Of a stretch of 6,518 bases of DNA, positions 1-5,340 are shown one piece after another. The translations under genes were made by a program, and so were the position numbers. Positions within the stretch are counted from its first letter, which is position 1. Each line of letters starts with the position of its first letter. Source of the stretch: an uncultured Clostridia bacterium (GTDB lineage Bacteria; Bacillota; Clostridia; Oscillospirales; Oscillospiraceae); the NCBI GenBank assembly GCA_937907715.1, contig CALERM010000247.1, positions 1 to 6,518 of the forward strand, read 5' to 3'. The notes beneath the pieces are model-generated. The model searched no databases. It was given only the letters and a program-made list of their open reading frames with translations, and was not told the DNA's origin.

Positions 1-125
1 TTGCGGGTACACAAAGTATTCCTTCGCTTTCCAAACCTTGCCTTGACGAAAAATCTCTCGCCGAGGCTTCTTGCCGAATTGTGCGGTGTTGCCTTTCAGA
101 TACTAACGGTTGAAGTTTTTCAAAA
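1..125. other. Intergenic tail downstream of the lipoprotein gene
   Basis: No convincing coding region is seen here. It is the 3' flank of the minus-strand solute-binding lipoprotein gene. A short dyad TTGAA/TTCAA close to the stop codon is AT-only and too weak to call a terminator. Positions 44-63 carry a 20-base sequence that recurs inverted at the right end of the window, so the left part is probably one end of a dispersed intergenic repeat that continues beyond the window. Confidence 0.5.
44..63 (-). repeat. Copy 1 of a 20-base inverted-orientation repeat
   Basis: The plus-strand sequence tgacgaaaaatctctcgccg is the exact reverse complement of positions 6499-6518. Read in the direction of the neighbouring gene, this copy lies about 60 bases past the stop of the solute-binding lipoprotein gene. 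The other copy lies about 30 bases past the metF stop in the same relative orientation. The matching stops at position 63 on the inner side. The outer side cannot be compared because the right copy is cut by the window edge. A dispersed 3'-flank repeat is the simplest reading. Confidence 0.7.
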
Positions 126-1067
126 TTACAGACCCAGGCTTGCCGCCAGCTCGACTGCCTCGTCATAGGCTTTCTGGTAGCTGCCGTCGGCGACGACCTT
201 GTCAATGACCTCGTTGACAGCGGCGACAAAGTCCTCGTTGCCCTTGGCAATGACGGCTGCCTTGCCGAAGGAAGCCTCTTCTGCGGTGAACTGGAAGTTG
301 GAGACCTCGAGCTTGCCGTCGCTGGTTGCGACCAGAGCCTCGCCGACCGCCTGGTCAACGACAAAGCCTGCGATGTTGCCGTTCTGGGTTTCCAGAGCCA
401 GCGCCGGATACTTTTCCAGCTCAAAGAGCTCGCTGTCGGGCAGCGCGGAGAGAATCAGCTGGGACTGGATGGTGCCCTTCTGCGCGCCGACCTTCTGACC
501 GGCAAGCGCTTCCTTGGTGGAATACTTGTCCGCATTGCCGGTCTTGACGATCAGCAGCTGCGCACTGGTCTCATAGAGGTCGGAGAAGTCGATTTCTTCT
601 GCACGCTCCGGGGTCTTGGTGAATGCGGCGATGCCGATATCGACCTGACCGGACTTGACGGCGGGGATGATGCCGTCGAACGCCATATCGACAACTTCCA
701 GCTCCACGCCGAGCGAATCGGCGATCTGCTGTGCCAGCCAGATGTCGCAGCCTGCGAAGTTGGCGTCGAGATCCTTGAACTCATACGGCGCATACTGCGC
801 TTCGGTGCCGACAACCAGCTTGCCCTTCGCCTTGATCTCGGCGAGAAGACCGGTTGCTTCTTCGGCAGCGGGCTGCTCGGTCGTTTCCTCGGTGGCAGCG
901 GCTTCTTCAGTGGCAGCTTCCGTGGTTTCGGTCGCTGCAGCTTCGGTGGTCTCGGAAACGGCGGGAGCAGCCTCCTCGGTCTTTGCGGCGCAGCCTGCAA
1001 ACAGGCTCAGCGCCAGCACTGCGCAAAGCGTCAGCGCAAGCAGCTTGGTCAGAGAATTCTTTTTCAT
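126..1067 (-). CDS. Amino-acid ABC transporter substrate-binding lipoprotein (SBP family 3)
   Basis: This is a 313-residue extracellular lipoprotein that captures a polar amino acid or similar solute for an ABC importer. I chose the MKKN start at 1067 because AGGAGGG lies seven bases upstream; the longer open frame upstream has no such support. Residues 1-25 form a basic, hydrophobic lipoprotein signal ending in LFAGC, with Cys26 as the lipidated residue. Residues 27-72 are a low-complexity Glu/Thr/Ala linker. Residues 73-313 match bacterial extracellular solute-binding protein family 3: YAPYEFKD near 92-99, the FDGIIPAVKSGQVDIGIAAFTKTPER block at about 130-155, IDFSDLY at 159-165 and VGAQKGT at 193-199. 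By analogy with HisJ-type proteins, Arg155 should bind the ligand carboxylate and Asp238 its amino group. No permease or ATPase gene is in the window, so its partners are either beyond the left edge or elsewhere. The exact ligand cannot be told from sequence. Confidence 0.93.
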   Translation of the reverse strand: MKKNSLTKLLALTLCAVLALSLFAGCAAKTEEAAPAVSETTEAAATETTEAATEEAAATEETTEQPAAEEATGLLAEIKAKGKLVVGTEAQYAPYEFKDLDANFAGCDIWLAQQIADSLGVELEVVDMAFDGIIPAVKSGQVDIGIAAFTKTPERAEEIDFSDLYETSAQLLIVKTGNADKYSTKEALAGQKVGAQKGTIQSQLILSALPDSELFELEKYPALALETQNGNIAGFVVDQAVGEALVATSDGKLEVSNFQFTAEEASFGKAAVIAKGNEDFVAAVNEVIDKVVADGSYQKAYDEAVELAASLGL

Positions 1068-1070
1068 AAT

Positions 1071-1147
1071 ACCCTCCTGTGCATGGTGTCCATGCAGCAT
1101 GTTGTAATTGATGTGTATGATTATACAGAAAAATTGGATTTTGTAAA
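1071..1147 (-). promoter_or_regulatory. Promoter and leader of the lipoprotein gene
   Basis: On the minus strand, TTTACA (1147-1142) and TATAAT (1125-1120) are separated by 16 bases, a good sigma-A-type promoter. Transcription would begin near 1112, giving a leader of about 45 bases. The leader contains a perfect 6-bp stem, GCATGG/CCATGC with a 3-base loop (1081-1095), ending a few bases before the AGGAGGG ribosome binding site (1077-1071). The promoter indicates that this gene can be transcribed separately from the aminotransferase gene upstream. Confidence 0.65.
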
Positions 1148-1213
1148 GGTGCAAAGTTATACAACATTTGGCTGTATATTTATGAATAATTGTGAATTTT
1201 TCTGCATAACCGG

Positions 1214-1236
1214 AAAAACTGTCCGCCGGGAGCGGA
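1214..1236 (-). terminator. Weak intrinsic terminator after the aminotransferase gene
   Basis: On the minus strand, just past the aminotransferase stop, TCCGC and GCGGA form a 5-bp stem with a 5-base loop, followed by CAG and five T residues. The stem is short, so some readthrough into the lipoprotein gene is likely. Confidence 0.4.
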
Positions 1237-1242
1237 ATTACC

Positions 1243-2397
1243 TCAGAAGGAAAGCGCCTCCATGCGGTCATATGCCTCGCGGAGCTTGTCAATATTCACG
1301 GTGCATGCGATGCGGAAGTGCTGCTTGCCCGCAATGCCGAACACATCGCCGGGCGAGACAAGAATGTGCGCCCGCTCCAGAAGCGCCTTGCAGAACTCAC
1401 CGGACGAAAGCCCGGTTTTCTCCACGCCCGGGAACAGATAGAACGTGCCCTTCGGCGCAACAAGGCTTAAATACGGGAGCTTTTCCAGCCGCCCGGTCGA
1501 GTAGAAAATACGCTCGCGGTAGGCGGCAATGTAGCGTTCGCGGATGCGCGTCCGGTTTTCCAGCGCCGCAATTGCCGCTCTCTGGGAGATGGACGGGGCG
1601 GAGTAGATCAGCGCGCCGTTGACCTGATTCATAACCGAAACGAGCGCAGGCTCCGCGATGATCACGCCCACGCGCCAGCCGGTCATGAGGAAGTTTTTCG
1701 AGAAGCTGTTGAGCGTGATGGTCCGCTCCAGCATACCCGGAAGCGTGCGCAGCGGAATGTAGTCGCCCTCATATAAATAGGTGGTATAGATTTCGTCCGC
1801 CGCAACGAGCAGATCATACTCCTGCGCGATTTTCGCCAGCAGCTCCAGCGTCTCGCGCCCATACGCCATGCCGGTGGGATTCGTCGGGTTGTTGAAGATG
1901 ATCGCCTTCGTCCTCGGCGTGATTGCCGCGCGCAGGCGCTCTTCGGAAATCGCGTAGTTCTCGCGCGCATAGGTCGGCACATCGACGCACACGCCGCCGG
2001 CAAGCTCGATCTGGCTGCGGTACATGGCAAAATACGGCGAGAACACGATCACCTCGTCGCCGGGGTTCAGAATCGCCAGCATCGCAAGAGACATGCCGAG
2101 GCAGCTCGACGCAGTGACCAGCACATGGTCAGGGCTGAGCGCCTGCGAAAAGTCCTCCTGCCATGCCTTGCAGACGGCGGCAATCAGCTCCGGGTCGCCC
2201 TTCGGGTCTCCGTAATGGGTATGCCCCGCCTTTGCGTCGAGGTATGCCTTTTCAATGATGGCTTCGTCAGTGGTAAAATCGGTATCGCCGATGGAAAGGT
2301 CGATGATATCGTTGTACTTTGCCAGCGCCTCGGTGTCGAGCGACAAACCGGAGCCGGCATGCTGAAAGCGCTTTGCGATGTAATTCTGGATGTTCAT
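1243..2397 (-). CDS. Class I/II PLP-dependent aminotransferase
   Basis: This 384-residue cytosolic enzyme should transfer an amino group between an amino acid and a 2-oxo acid using pyridoxal phosphate. It is full length for the aspartate-aminotransferase fold (type I). Visible motifs are NNPTNPTG (169-176, with Asn173 as the cofactor-contacting residue), ADEIY (200-204, Asp201 and Tyr204), SFSKNFLMTGWRVG (231-244, with Lys234 as the Schiff-base lysine and Arg242) and FRIAC (361-365, with Arg362 as the likely substrate-carboxylate arginine). The ATG at 2397 is preceded by AAGGAGGT, which overlaps the larA stop codon, so translation is probably coupled to larA. Paired with a hydroxyacid racemase, it may connect an amino acid to the corresponding 2-oxo and 2-hydroxy acids. 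Aspartate, aromatic or another substrate preference cannot be decided by eye, so no gene symbol is given. Confidence 0.93.
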   Translation of the reverse strand: MNIQNYIAKRFQHAGSGLSLDTEALAKYNDIIDLSIGDTDFTTDEAIIEKAYLDAKAGHTHYGDPKGDPELIAAVCKAWQEDFSQALSPDHVLVTASSCLGMSLAMLAILNPGDEVIVFSPYFAMYRSQIELAGGVCVDVPTYARENYAISEERLRAAITPRTKAIIFNNPTNPTGMAYGRETLELLAKIAQEYDLLVAADEIYTTYLYEGDYIPLRTLPGMLERTITLNSFSKNFLMTGWRVGVIIAEPALVSVMNQVNGALIYSAPSISQRAAIAALENRTRIRERYIAAYRERIFYSTGRLEKLPYLSLVAPKGTFYLFPGVEKTGLSSGEFCKALLERAHILVSPGDVFGIAGKQHFRIACTVNIDKLREAYDRMEALSF

Positions 2398-2409
2398 ACG
2401 GATACCTCC

Positions 2410-3681
2410 TTAACACACATGGGGAACAACGGTCGCGCCGTTTGGAATGACATAGATGGATTTTCCGTCGAGGTCCGCCGCCTTCAGAAGCTCTTTCATA
2501 TCGGAGAACGAGCGCATGCCCATCGGGCGGACCTGCTCGTCCGGAATCGAGGAATAGAGGAAAATCTTCTGCCGCTGCGCCTGCTCGCAGTTCTGGAAAA
2601 AAATATAGCCCGCAACGGTAAACGCCTCGCGCAGGCGCTGCTCGATTGTGCCGTCGAGCAGATTTTTGCACCAGCCGAAATACTCCTCGGGACCGCCGCC
2701 CTCGGGCGCCTCGATCATTAAGATCAGCGTGCCGCCGGGCTTTAAGCCGGACTCGACGTTGTCAATCGTCTTGGTGCCCTGATAGAGGGAAATGTCCTTC
2801 GGAAAGCCGCCGCAGCTGGTGACAATCGCGTCCGCCGGCTCCGGCACGTCCACCTGATAGATTTTATTGACGAGCCGGCAGCCTTCTTCCCAGGATTGGA
2901 GAAAATGCCCCGAGAAAATCGCGCAAAGCTGCATCTGCGCGTTCATGACGAGGTTCACCATGAACAGGTGCGGCAGCATCGCCGCCGCCTCGCACATGTC
3001 CTCATGCAGGGGGTTGCCCTCCAGCACGCCGTTTCCGATTTTCGGGTTCGAGCGCAGCGCGCCGGGGTCGAGCGAGTAGGCGTGGTTGTGGCGGATCGTC
3101 TGCAGCCCGCTCACGCCGGGCAGGATGCTCTTGCGTCCGCCGCCGAAGCCCGCCATGATATGATGGGTACATGCGCCGAGACAGACCACATAATCCGCTG
3201 CCGCCACCGTATGATTGATCCACACCGGCGTATCGTGCGCGGTTGTGCCGAGGCAGACGAGGTCCTTTGCCTCGCAGTCGTGATTTTCCACGCGCACCCT
3301 GTCAAAAACGCCGCTCGTCACCAGTGTGCGCAGCTCCTGCTCGTCGCCGCCCGGATGCGTGCCGTTTGCCACGACGATGGTGAGCTTATCATACGAAACG
3401 CCGCACGCCGTATGCAGATACTCCACCAGATGCGGAATGACCAGATCCTGCCGCATCCAGAACCGCGACATGTCGCTCACAACCAGCGCCACACGCGCGC
3501 CAGCCGGAATTTCCTCATGCAGCGGCGTTGCTCCGATGGGGTTTTCCAAACTCTCCATAAGCCCCGCGCGGATGTCCTGCATCGCAGGCGCCTCATTTCC
3601 GTGCAGCACCGCAAGCACCGACCGCTCGTCCAGCGGCACTGTCACGCTGCCTTTTCCGTATGCGAACTGATAATTTTTCAT
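2410..3681 (-). CDS. larA: LarA-type nickel-pincer 2-hydroxyacid racemase/epimerase
   Basis: This 423-residue cytosolic enzyme belongs to the LarA superfamily, which racemises lactate or other 2-hydroxy acids by hydride transfer through a nickel-pincer nucleotide. The key residues of Lactobacillus plantarum LarA are present, with almost the same numbering. GTH ends at His109 (LarA His108), THHIMAGFGGGRK gives His174 and Lys184 (the cofactor-binding lysine), and His200 is the nickel ligand. YQGTK gives Tyr300, Gln301 and Lys304, matching LarA Tyr294, Gln295 and Lys298. SDMSR (69-73) corresponds to the Arg75 region. I chose the MKNYQF start at 3681, preceded by a modest GAGG site and about 45 bases past a good promoter; the upstream extension in this frame crosses that promoter. 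The family includes racemases of malate, phenyllactate, 2-hydroxyglutarate and other substrates, so lactate is not assured. The cofactor genes larB, larC and larE are not in the window. Confidence 0.92.
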   Translation of the reverse strand: MKNYQFAYGKGSVTVPLDERSVLAVLHGNEAPAMQDIRAGLMESLENPIGATPLHEEIPAGARVALVVSDMSRFWMRQDLVIPHLVEYLHTACGVSYDKLTIVVANGTHPGGDEQELRTLVTSGVFDRVRVENHDCEAKDLVCLGTTAHDTPVWINHTVAAADYVVCLGACTHHIMAGFGGGRKSILPGVSGLQTIRHNHAYSLDPGALRSNPKIGNGVLEGNPLHEDMCEAAAMLPHLFMVNLVMNAQMQLCAIFSGHFLQSWEEGCRLVNKIYQVDVPEPADAIVTSCGGFPKDISLYQGTKTIDNVESGLKPGGTLILMIEAPEGGGPEEYFGWCKNLLDGTIEQRLREAFTVAGYIFFQNCEQAQRQKIFLYSSIPDEQVRPMGMRSFSDMKELLKAADLDGKSIYVIPNGATVVPHVC

Positions 3682-3733
3682 ATTCCTCGCCTCACCCGGT
3701 ATATCTATACTTAAATAAATGGCTTTTGCGCGA

Positions 3734-3762
3734 ATTATATACGATGAAGCATGATTATGCAA
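3734..3762 (-). promoter_or_regulatory. Promoter of the larA-aminotransferase operon
   Basis: On the minus strand, TTGCAT (3762-3757) and a consensus TATAAT (3739-3734) are separated by exactly 17 bases. Transcription would start near 3727, leaving a leader of about 45 bases before larA. A small dyad GCAT-GATT-ATGC (3749-3760) overlaps the -35 element and could be a regulator site, but it is too short to weigh heavily. Confidence 0.7.
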
Positions 3763-3776
3763 GCGGCAAAGCATAC

Positions 3777-3806
3777 AAAAAGGAGCCGCGTCATGCGGCT
3801 CCTTTT
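3777..3806 (-). terminator. Intrinsic terminator of the CsoR-family gene
   Basis: A GGAGCCGC/GCGGCTCC stem, extended by A/T pairs to 12 bp with a 5-base loop (3790-3794), is followed on the minus strand by a T run at 3781-3777. It begins about 20 bases past the regulator's stop codon. It lies upstream of the larA promoter, so it insulates larA from the regulator transcript. Confidence 0.85.
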
Positions 3807-3825
3807 GATACCGCGCCCGCAGGCG

Positions 3826-4242
3826 CTATTTGATGAACTTGTCGATTGCCTGGCAGAGGCTGTCGATCGCCTGTTCGTCGTCCTGCTCGACCGCGTCGAC
3901 GATGCAGTGCTGGATATGATCCTGCAAAATGACCTTGCCGATGTTGTTGATGGCGGAGCGGACCGCCGCAATCTGAATCAGAACCTCCGAGCAGTCGCGC
4001 CCGTCCTCGACCATCTTCCTGACCGATTCCAGATGTCCGATGGCGCGCGCCAGCCGGTTGATCACCGCCTTCGTGTTCGCGTGGACGTGCCCGTGCGCGC
4101 CCGGCTCATGCGCATGGTCGTGATCATGATCGTGCGGATGCGCATGGTCGTGTTCGTGCGCCTGCTCGGGCGTGTGGACGTCCTGCGGCGTGTGCAGGTG
4201 GGCAATGTGATGTTCGTGCAGATATTCGTGGTCGTGTTCCAT
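3826..4242 (-). CDS. CsoR/RcnR/InrS-family metal-sensing repressor with His-rich N-terminus
   Basis: This 138-residue protein should be an all-helical DNA-binding repressor that releases its operator when it binds a metal ion. The start at 4242 has GGAGGG ten bases upstream; an overlapping ATG at 4249 is in another frame. Residues 55-138 match the CsoR/RcnR family (Trns_repr_metal): INRLARAIGHLESVRKMVEDGRDC, then SEVLIQIAAVRSAINNIGKVILQDHIQHC. Cys84, His109 and Cys113 have exactly the spacing of the Cys-His-Cys ligands of Cu(I)-sensing CsoR, also shared by the Ni(II) sensor InrS. They do not fit the Cys-His-His of RcnR. Residues 1-54 carry 20 histidines in HxH runs, an extension most family members lack. 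Histidine ligands from the N-terminus take part in nickel sensing in InrS and RcnR. With CooT encoded divergently, nickel sensing is the favoured inference, with copper the main alternative. Confidence 0.9.
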   Translation of the reverse strand: MEHDHEYLHEHHIAHLHTPQDVHTPEQAHEHDHAHPHDHDHDHAHEPGAHGHVHANTKAVINRLARAIGHLESVRKMVEDGRDCSEVLIQIAAVRSAINNIGKVILQDHIQHCIVDAVEQDDEQAIDSLCQAIDKFIK

Positions 4243-4277
4243 GGCGCATCTTCCCTCCAAGCTTGTCTGATTCTCCG

Positions 4278-4286
4278 AGTATACCA
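4278..4286 (-). promoter_or_regulatory. Extended -10 promoter of the CsoR-family gene
   Basis: The minus strand reads TGG-TATACT (4286-4278), a TG-extended -10 element with no convincing -35 hexamer 17 bases upstream. Transcription would begin near 4271, about 30 bases before the start codon. It is divergent from the promoter at 4384-4412. Confidence 0.5.
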
Positions 4287-4327
4287 CATCTTCATCGTTA
4301 ATTCCATACAAAACCGGCAAAAAATTT

Positions 4328-4372
4328 CGGGAAATTTGCGTGCAAATCCCGCCCCGGGGGATTATTTTCCCG
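4328..4372. promoter_or_regulatory. Candidate metal-regulator operator region between divergent promoters
   Basis: This segment lies between the regulator promoter and the promoter of the His-rich/CooT operon and is dense in nested dyads. AATCCC-N7-GGGATT (4345-4363) encloses a GCCCCGG core. It is therefore a G/C tract flanked by A/T inverted arms, the general form of operators bound by CsoR/RcnR-family repressors. It is overlapped by ATTTGC-GT-GCAAAT (4334-4347) and flanked by CGGGAAA (4328-4334) and its inverted copy TTTCCCG (4366-4372). Which dyad is bound cannot be decided from the sequence. The core does not overlap either -10 element. Confidence 0.5.
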
Positions 4373-4383
4373 ATTTCATGCTC

Positions 4384-4412
4384 TTTACAAATCGCGCCGG
4401 TCCTAGTATAAT
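4384..4412 (+). promoter_or_regulatory. Promoter of the His-rich/CooT operon
   Basis: TTTACA (4384-4389) and a consensus TATAAT (4407-4412) are separated by exactly 17 bases. Transcription should start near 4419, giving a leader of about 60 bases. The leader contains TTCCGG-N6-CCGGAA (4451-4468), whose right arm runs into the AAAGGA ribosome binding site (4467-4472). Confidence 0.75.
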
Positions 4413-4480
4413 GAAGGTAATCGATAAAATTTGATTGACAGGCGTCCTTTTTCCGGGCGCCGCCGGAAAGGAACAGAACT

Positions 4481-4831
4481 ATGCATCACGACGAAACCAT
4501 GCACACCCATGAGCATACTCATGCCGACGGGCATACTCATTCGCATGAGCACACGCATCCGCATGACCATGAGCATACCCATGACCACGGCTGCGACGAG
4601 CACGCCTGCGCCGGCTGCTCCGGCTGCGCAGACCCGAAGCAGGAGCTGATGGCTCTGATGAAGTATATGGTCGGTCACAACACCGCCCACGCCAATGAAC
4701 TTGCCCAGCTGGCAAAGCAGCTGCAGGATCTCGGCGAAAACACTGCCTATGAGCAGATCATGCTTGCCGTGAGCGACTTTGAAAAGGGCAATCTTCGCCT
4801 TTCCACCGTCCTTACGTCCATGAACGGCTGA
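4481..4831 (+). CDS. His-rich, Cys-cluster putative metal-binding protein
   Basis: This 116-residue protein has no signal peptide, so it should be cytosolic. Residues 1-41 contain 17 histidines, mostly in alternating HxH form. They are followed by a cysteine cluster at Cys38, Cys43, Cys46 and Cys49 (C-x4-C-x2-C-x2-C). Residues 53-116 look like an amphipathic helical domain (KYMVGHNTAHANELAQLAKQL, then DFEKGNLRLSTVL). The composition predicts binding of several Ni, Zn or Co ions. The layout mirrors the nickel chaperone CooJ of Rhodospirillum rubrum, which has similar length but carries its coiled coil first and its His-rich tail last; I do not claim homology. AAAGGA lies eight bases before the ATG. 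It heads a tight operon with cooT, whose Shine-Dalgarno overlaps this stop codon. A metal store or chaperone is an inference. Confidence 0.85.
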   Translation: MHHDETMHTHEHTHADGHTHSHEHTHPHDHEHTHDHGCDEHACAGCSGCADPKQELMALMKYMVGHNTAHANELAQLAKQLQDLGENTAYEQIMLAVSDFEKGNLRLSTVLTSMNG

Positions 4832-4844
4832 GGAGGAACCCGCT

Positions 4845-5039
4845 ATGTGCCTTGCAATGGTCTATACGGACAAGGTCGAGCCTGAAAATCTCGTGCTGAG
4901 CAATGTCCAGCGCATCGACTGCAAAGACGGTATGGTCTATCTGACGGACCTGCTTGACCGTCAGGTCGTGGTCGAGGGCGAGATTGTCTCGGTCGATCTG
5001 GTCGGCAACACGACGATCATCCGGAAAACACAGAAATAA
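4845..5039 (+). CDS. cooT: CooT-family nickel-binding protein
   Basis: This 64-residue cytosolic protein has the CooT family hallmark: an N-terminal Met-Cys-Leu-Ala followed by a small all-beta domain (ENLVLSNVQRI, MVYLTDLLDRQVVVEGEIVSVDL, TTIIRK). In R. rubrum CooT, Cys2 is the nickel ligand of a homodimer and the protein helps supply nickel to CO dehydrogenase; Cys2 is conserved here. The length is typical (about 65 residues). AGGAGGA at 4831-4837 overlaps the stop of the His-rich gene and is seven bases from the ATG, so translation is probably coupled. No CO dehydrogenase gene is nearby, so the client enzyme is unknown; the closest nickel enzyme in the window is LarA. The symbol marks family membership, not proven function. 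Confidence 0.85.
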   Translation: MCLAMVYTDKVEPENLVLSNVQRIDCKDGMVYLTDLLDRQVVVEGEIVSVDLVGNTTIIRKTQK

Positions 5040-5046
5040 TCCAAAC

Positions 5047-5085
5047 GGGAGCCGCCCGGAAGCTGCCTGCTTTCGTCCGGCTCCC
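5047..5085 (+). promoter_or_regulatory. Strong intercistronic hairpin between cooT and the 75-residue gene
   Basis: GGGAGCCG (5047-5054) pairs perfectly with CGGCTCCC (5078-5085). An inner stem GGAAGC/GCTTTC (5058-5063 with 5069-5074, one G-U pair) closes a 5-base loop. No T run follows, so it is not a standard intrinsic terminator. It may stabilise or process the upstream message, or tune expression of the next gene, whose GGGGAGGA site begins 11 bases later. Confidence 0.6.
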
Positions 5086-5112
5086 CGCGTCACCCGGGGA
5101 GGATGAACCTGC

Positions 5113-5340
5113 ATGCAGAGCTATGAGGTTGTGCGCGAGGTCGAAAATCTGTGCGCCAACAACCAGATGCGCGATATCTTTTTTGAAGAGATTGAAACTG
5201 ACGACCCGGTCGGCTGGCTGCGCGATTTCGTCAAGGGAAAAGACGTGGAGCTGACGGTTGACGAGAAGAAAAGCGGCGATCTGACGGTGTTTGTGGAGAG
5301 CGGCGGCGTGACGCAGAAATTTCTGTTCACCCGGATCTGA
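5113..5340 (+). CDS. Small acidic protein of unknown function in the cooT operon
   Basis: I do not recognise this 75-residue protein. The ATG at 5113 has GGGGAGGA (5096-5103) nine bases upstream, so it is likely a real gene. It is acidic and soluble, with no signal or membrane segment. Residues 1-29 look helical (YEVVREVENLCANNQMRDIFFEEIE). Residues 45-75 look like a short beta sheet (VELTVDEKKSGDLTVFVESG, then TQKFLFTRI). It has one cysteine (Cys14) and no histidine, so it does not look like a metal store itself. Its place as third gene after the His-rich protein and cooT suggests a role in the same metal-handling process, but that is guilt by association. No clear terminator follows it. Confidence 0.75.
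   Translation: MQSYEVVREVENLCANNQMRDIFFEEIETDDPVGWLRDFVKGKDVELTVDEKKSGDLTVFVESGGVTQKFLFTRI

Noticed and set aside
1068..1292. N-terminal extension of the lipoprotein to position 1292
   Set aside because: It would overlap the aminotransferase gene end and run through a promoter; the internal MKKN start has a strong ribosome binding site and begins a proper lipoprotein signal.
2896..3714. Plus-strand open frame (272 codons) opposite larA
   Set aside because: The opposite strand encodes a LarA protein with all key residues; the plus-strand translation matches nothing recognisable and is Arg/His-rich.
3682..3774. N-terminal extension of LarA to position 3774
   Set aside because: It overlaps the predicted promoter, and the shorter start gives residue numbering that matches characterised LarA.
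4300..4306. A -35 hexamer for the regulator gene
   Set aside because: TGGAAT matches poorly; the extended TG -10 element explains the promoter better.
3751..4434. Plus-strand open frame (227 codons) across the regulator gene
   Set aside because: It runs through the terminator, the regulator coding region on the other strand and the divergent promoters, and its sequence is low-complexity Val/Arg/Met-rich, as expected opposite a His-rich gene.
4481..4600. Short tandem repeats or CRISPR-like repetition in the His-coding stretches
   Set aside because: The repetition follows alternating His codons in a coding frame, has no regular spacers, and varies in sequence from unit to unit.
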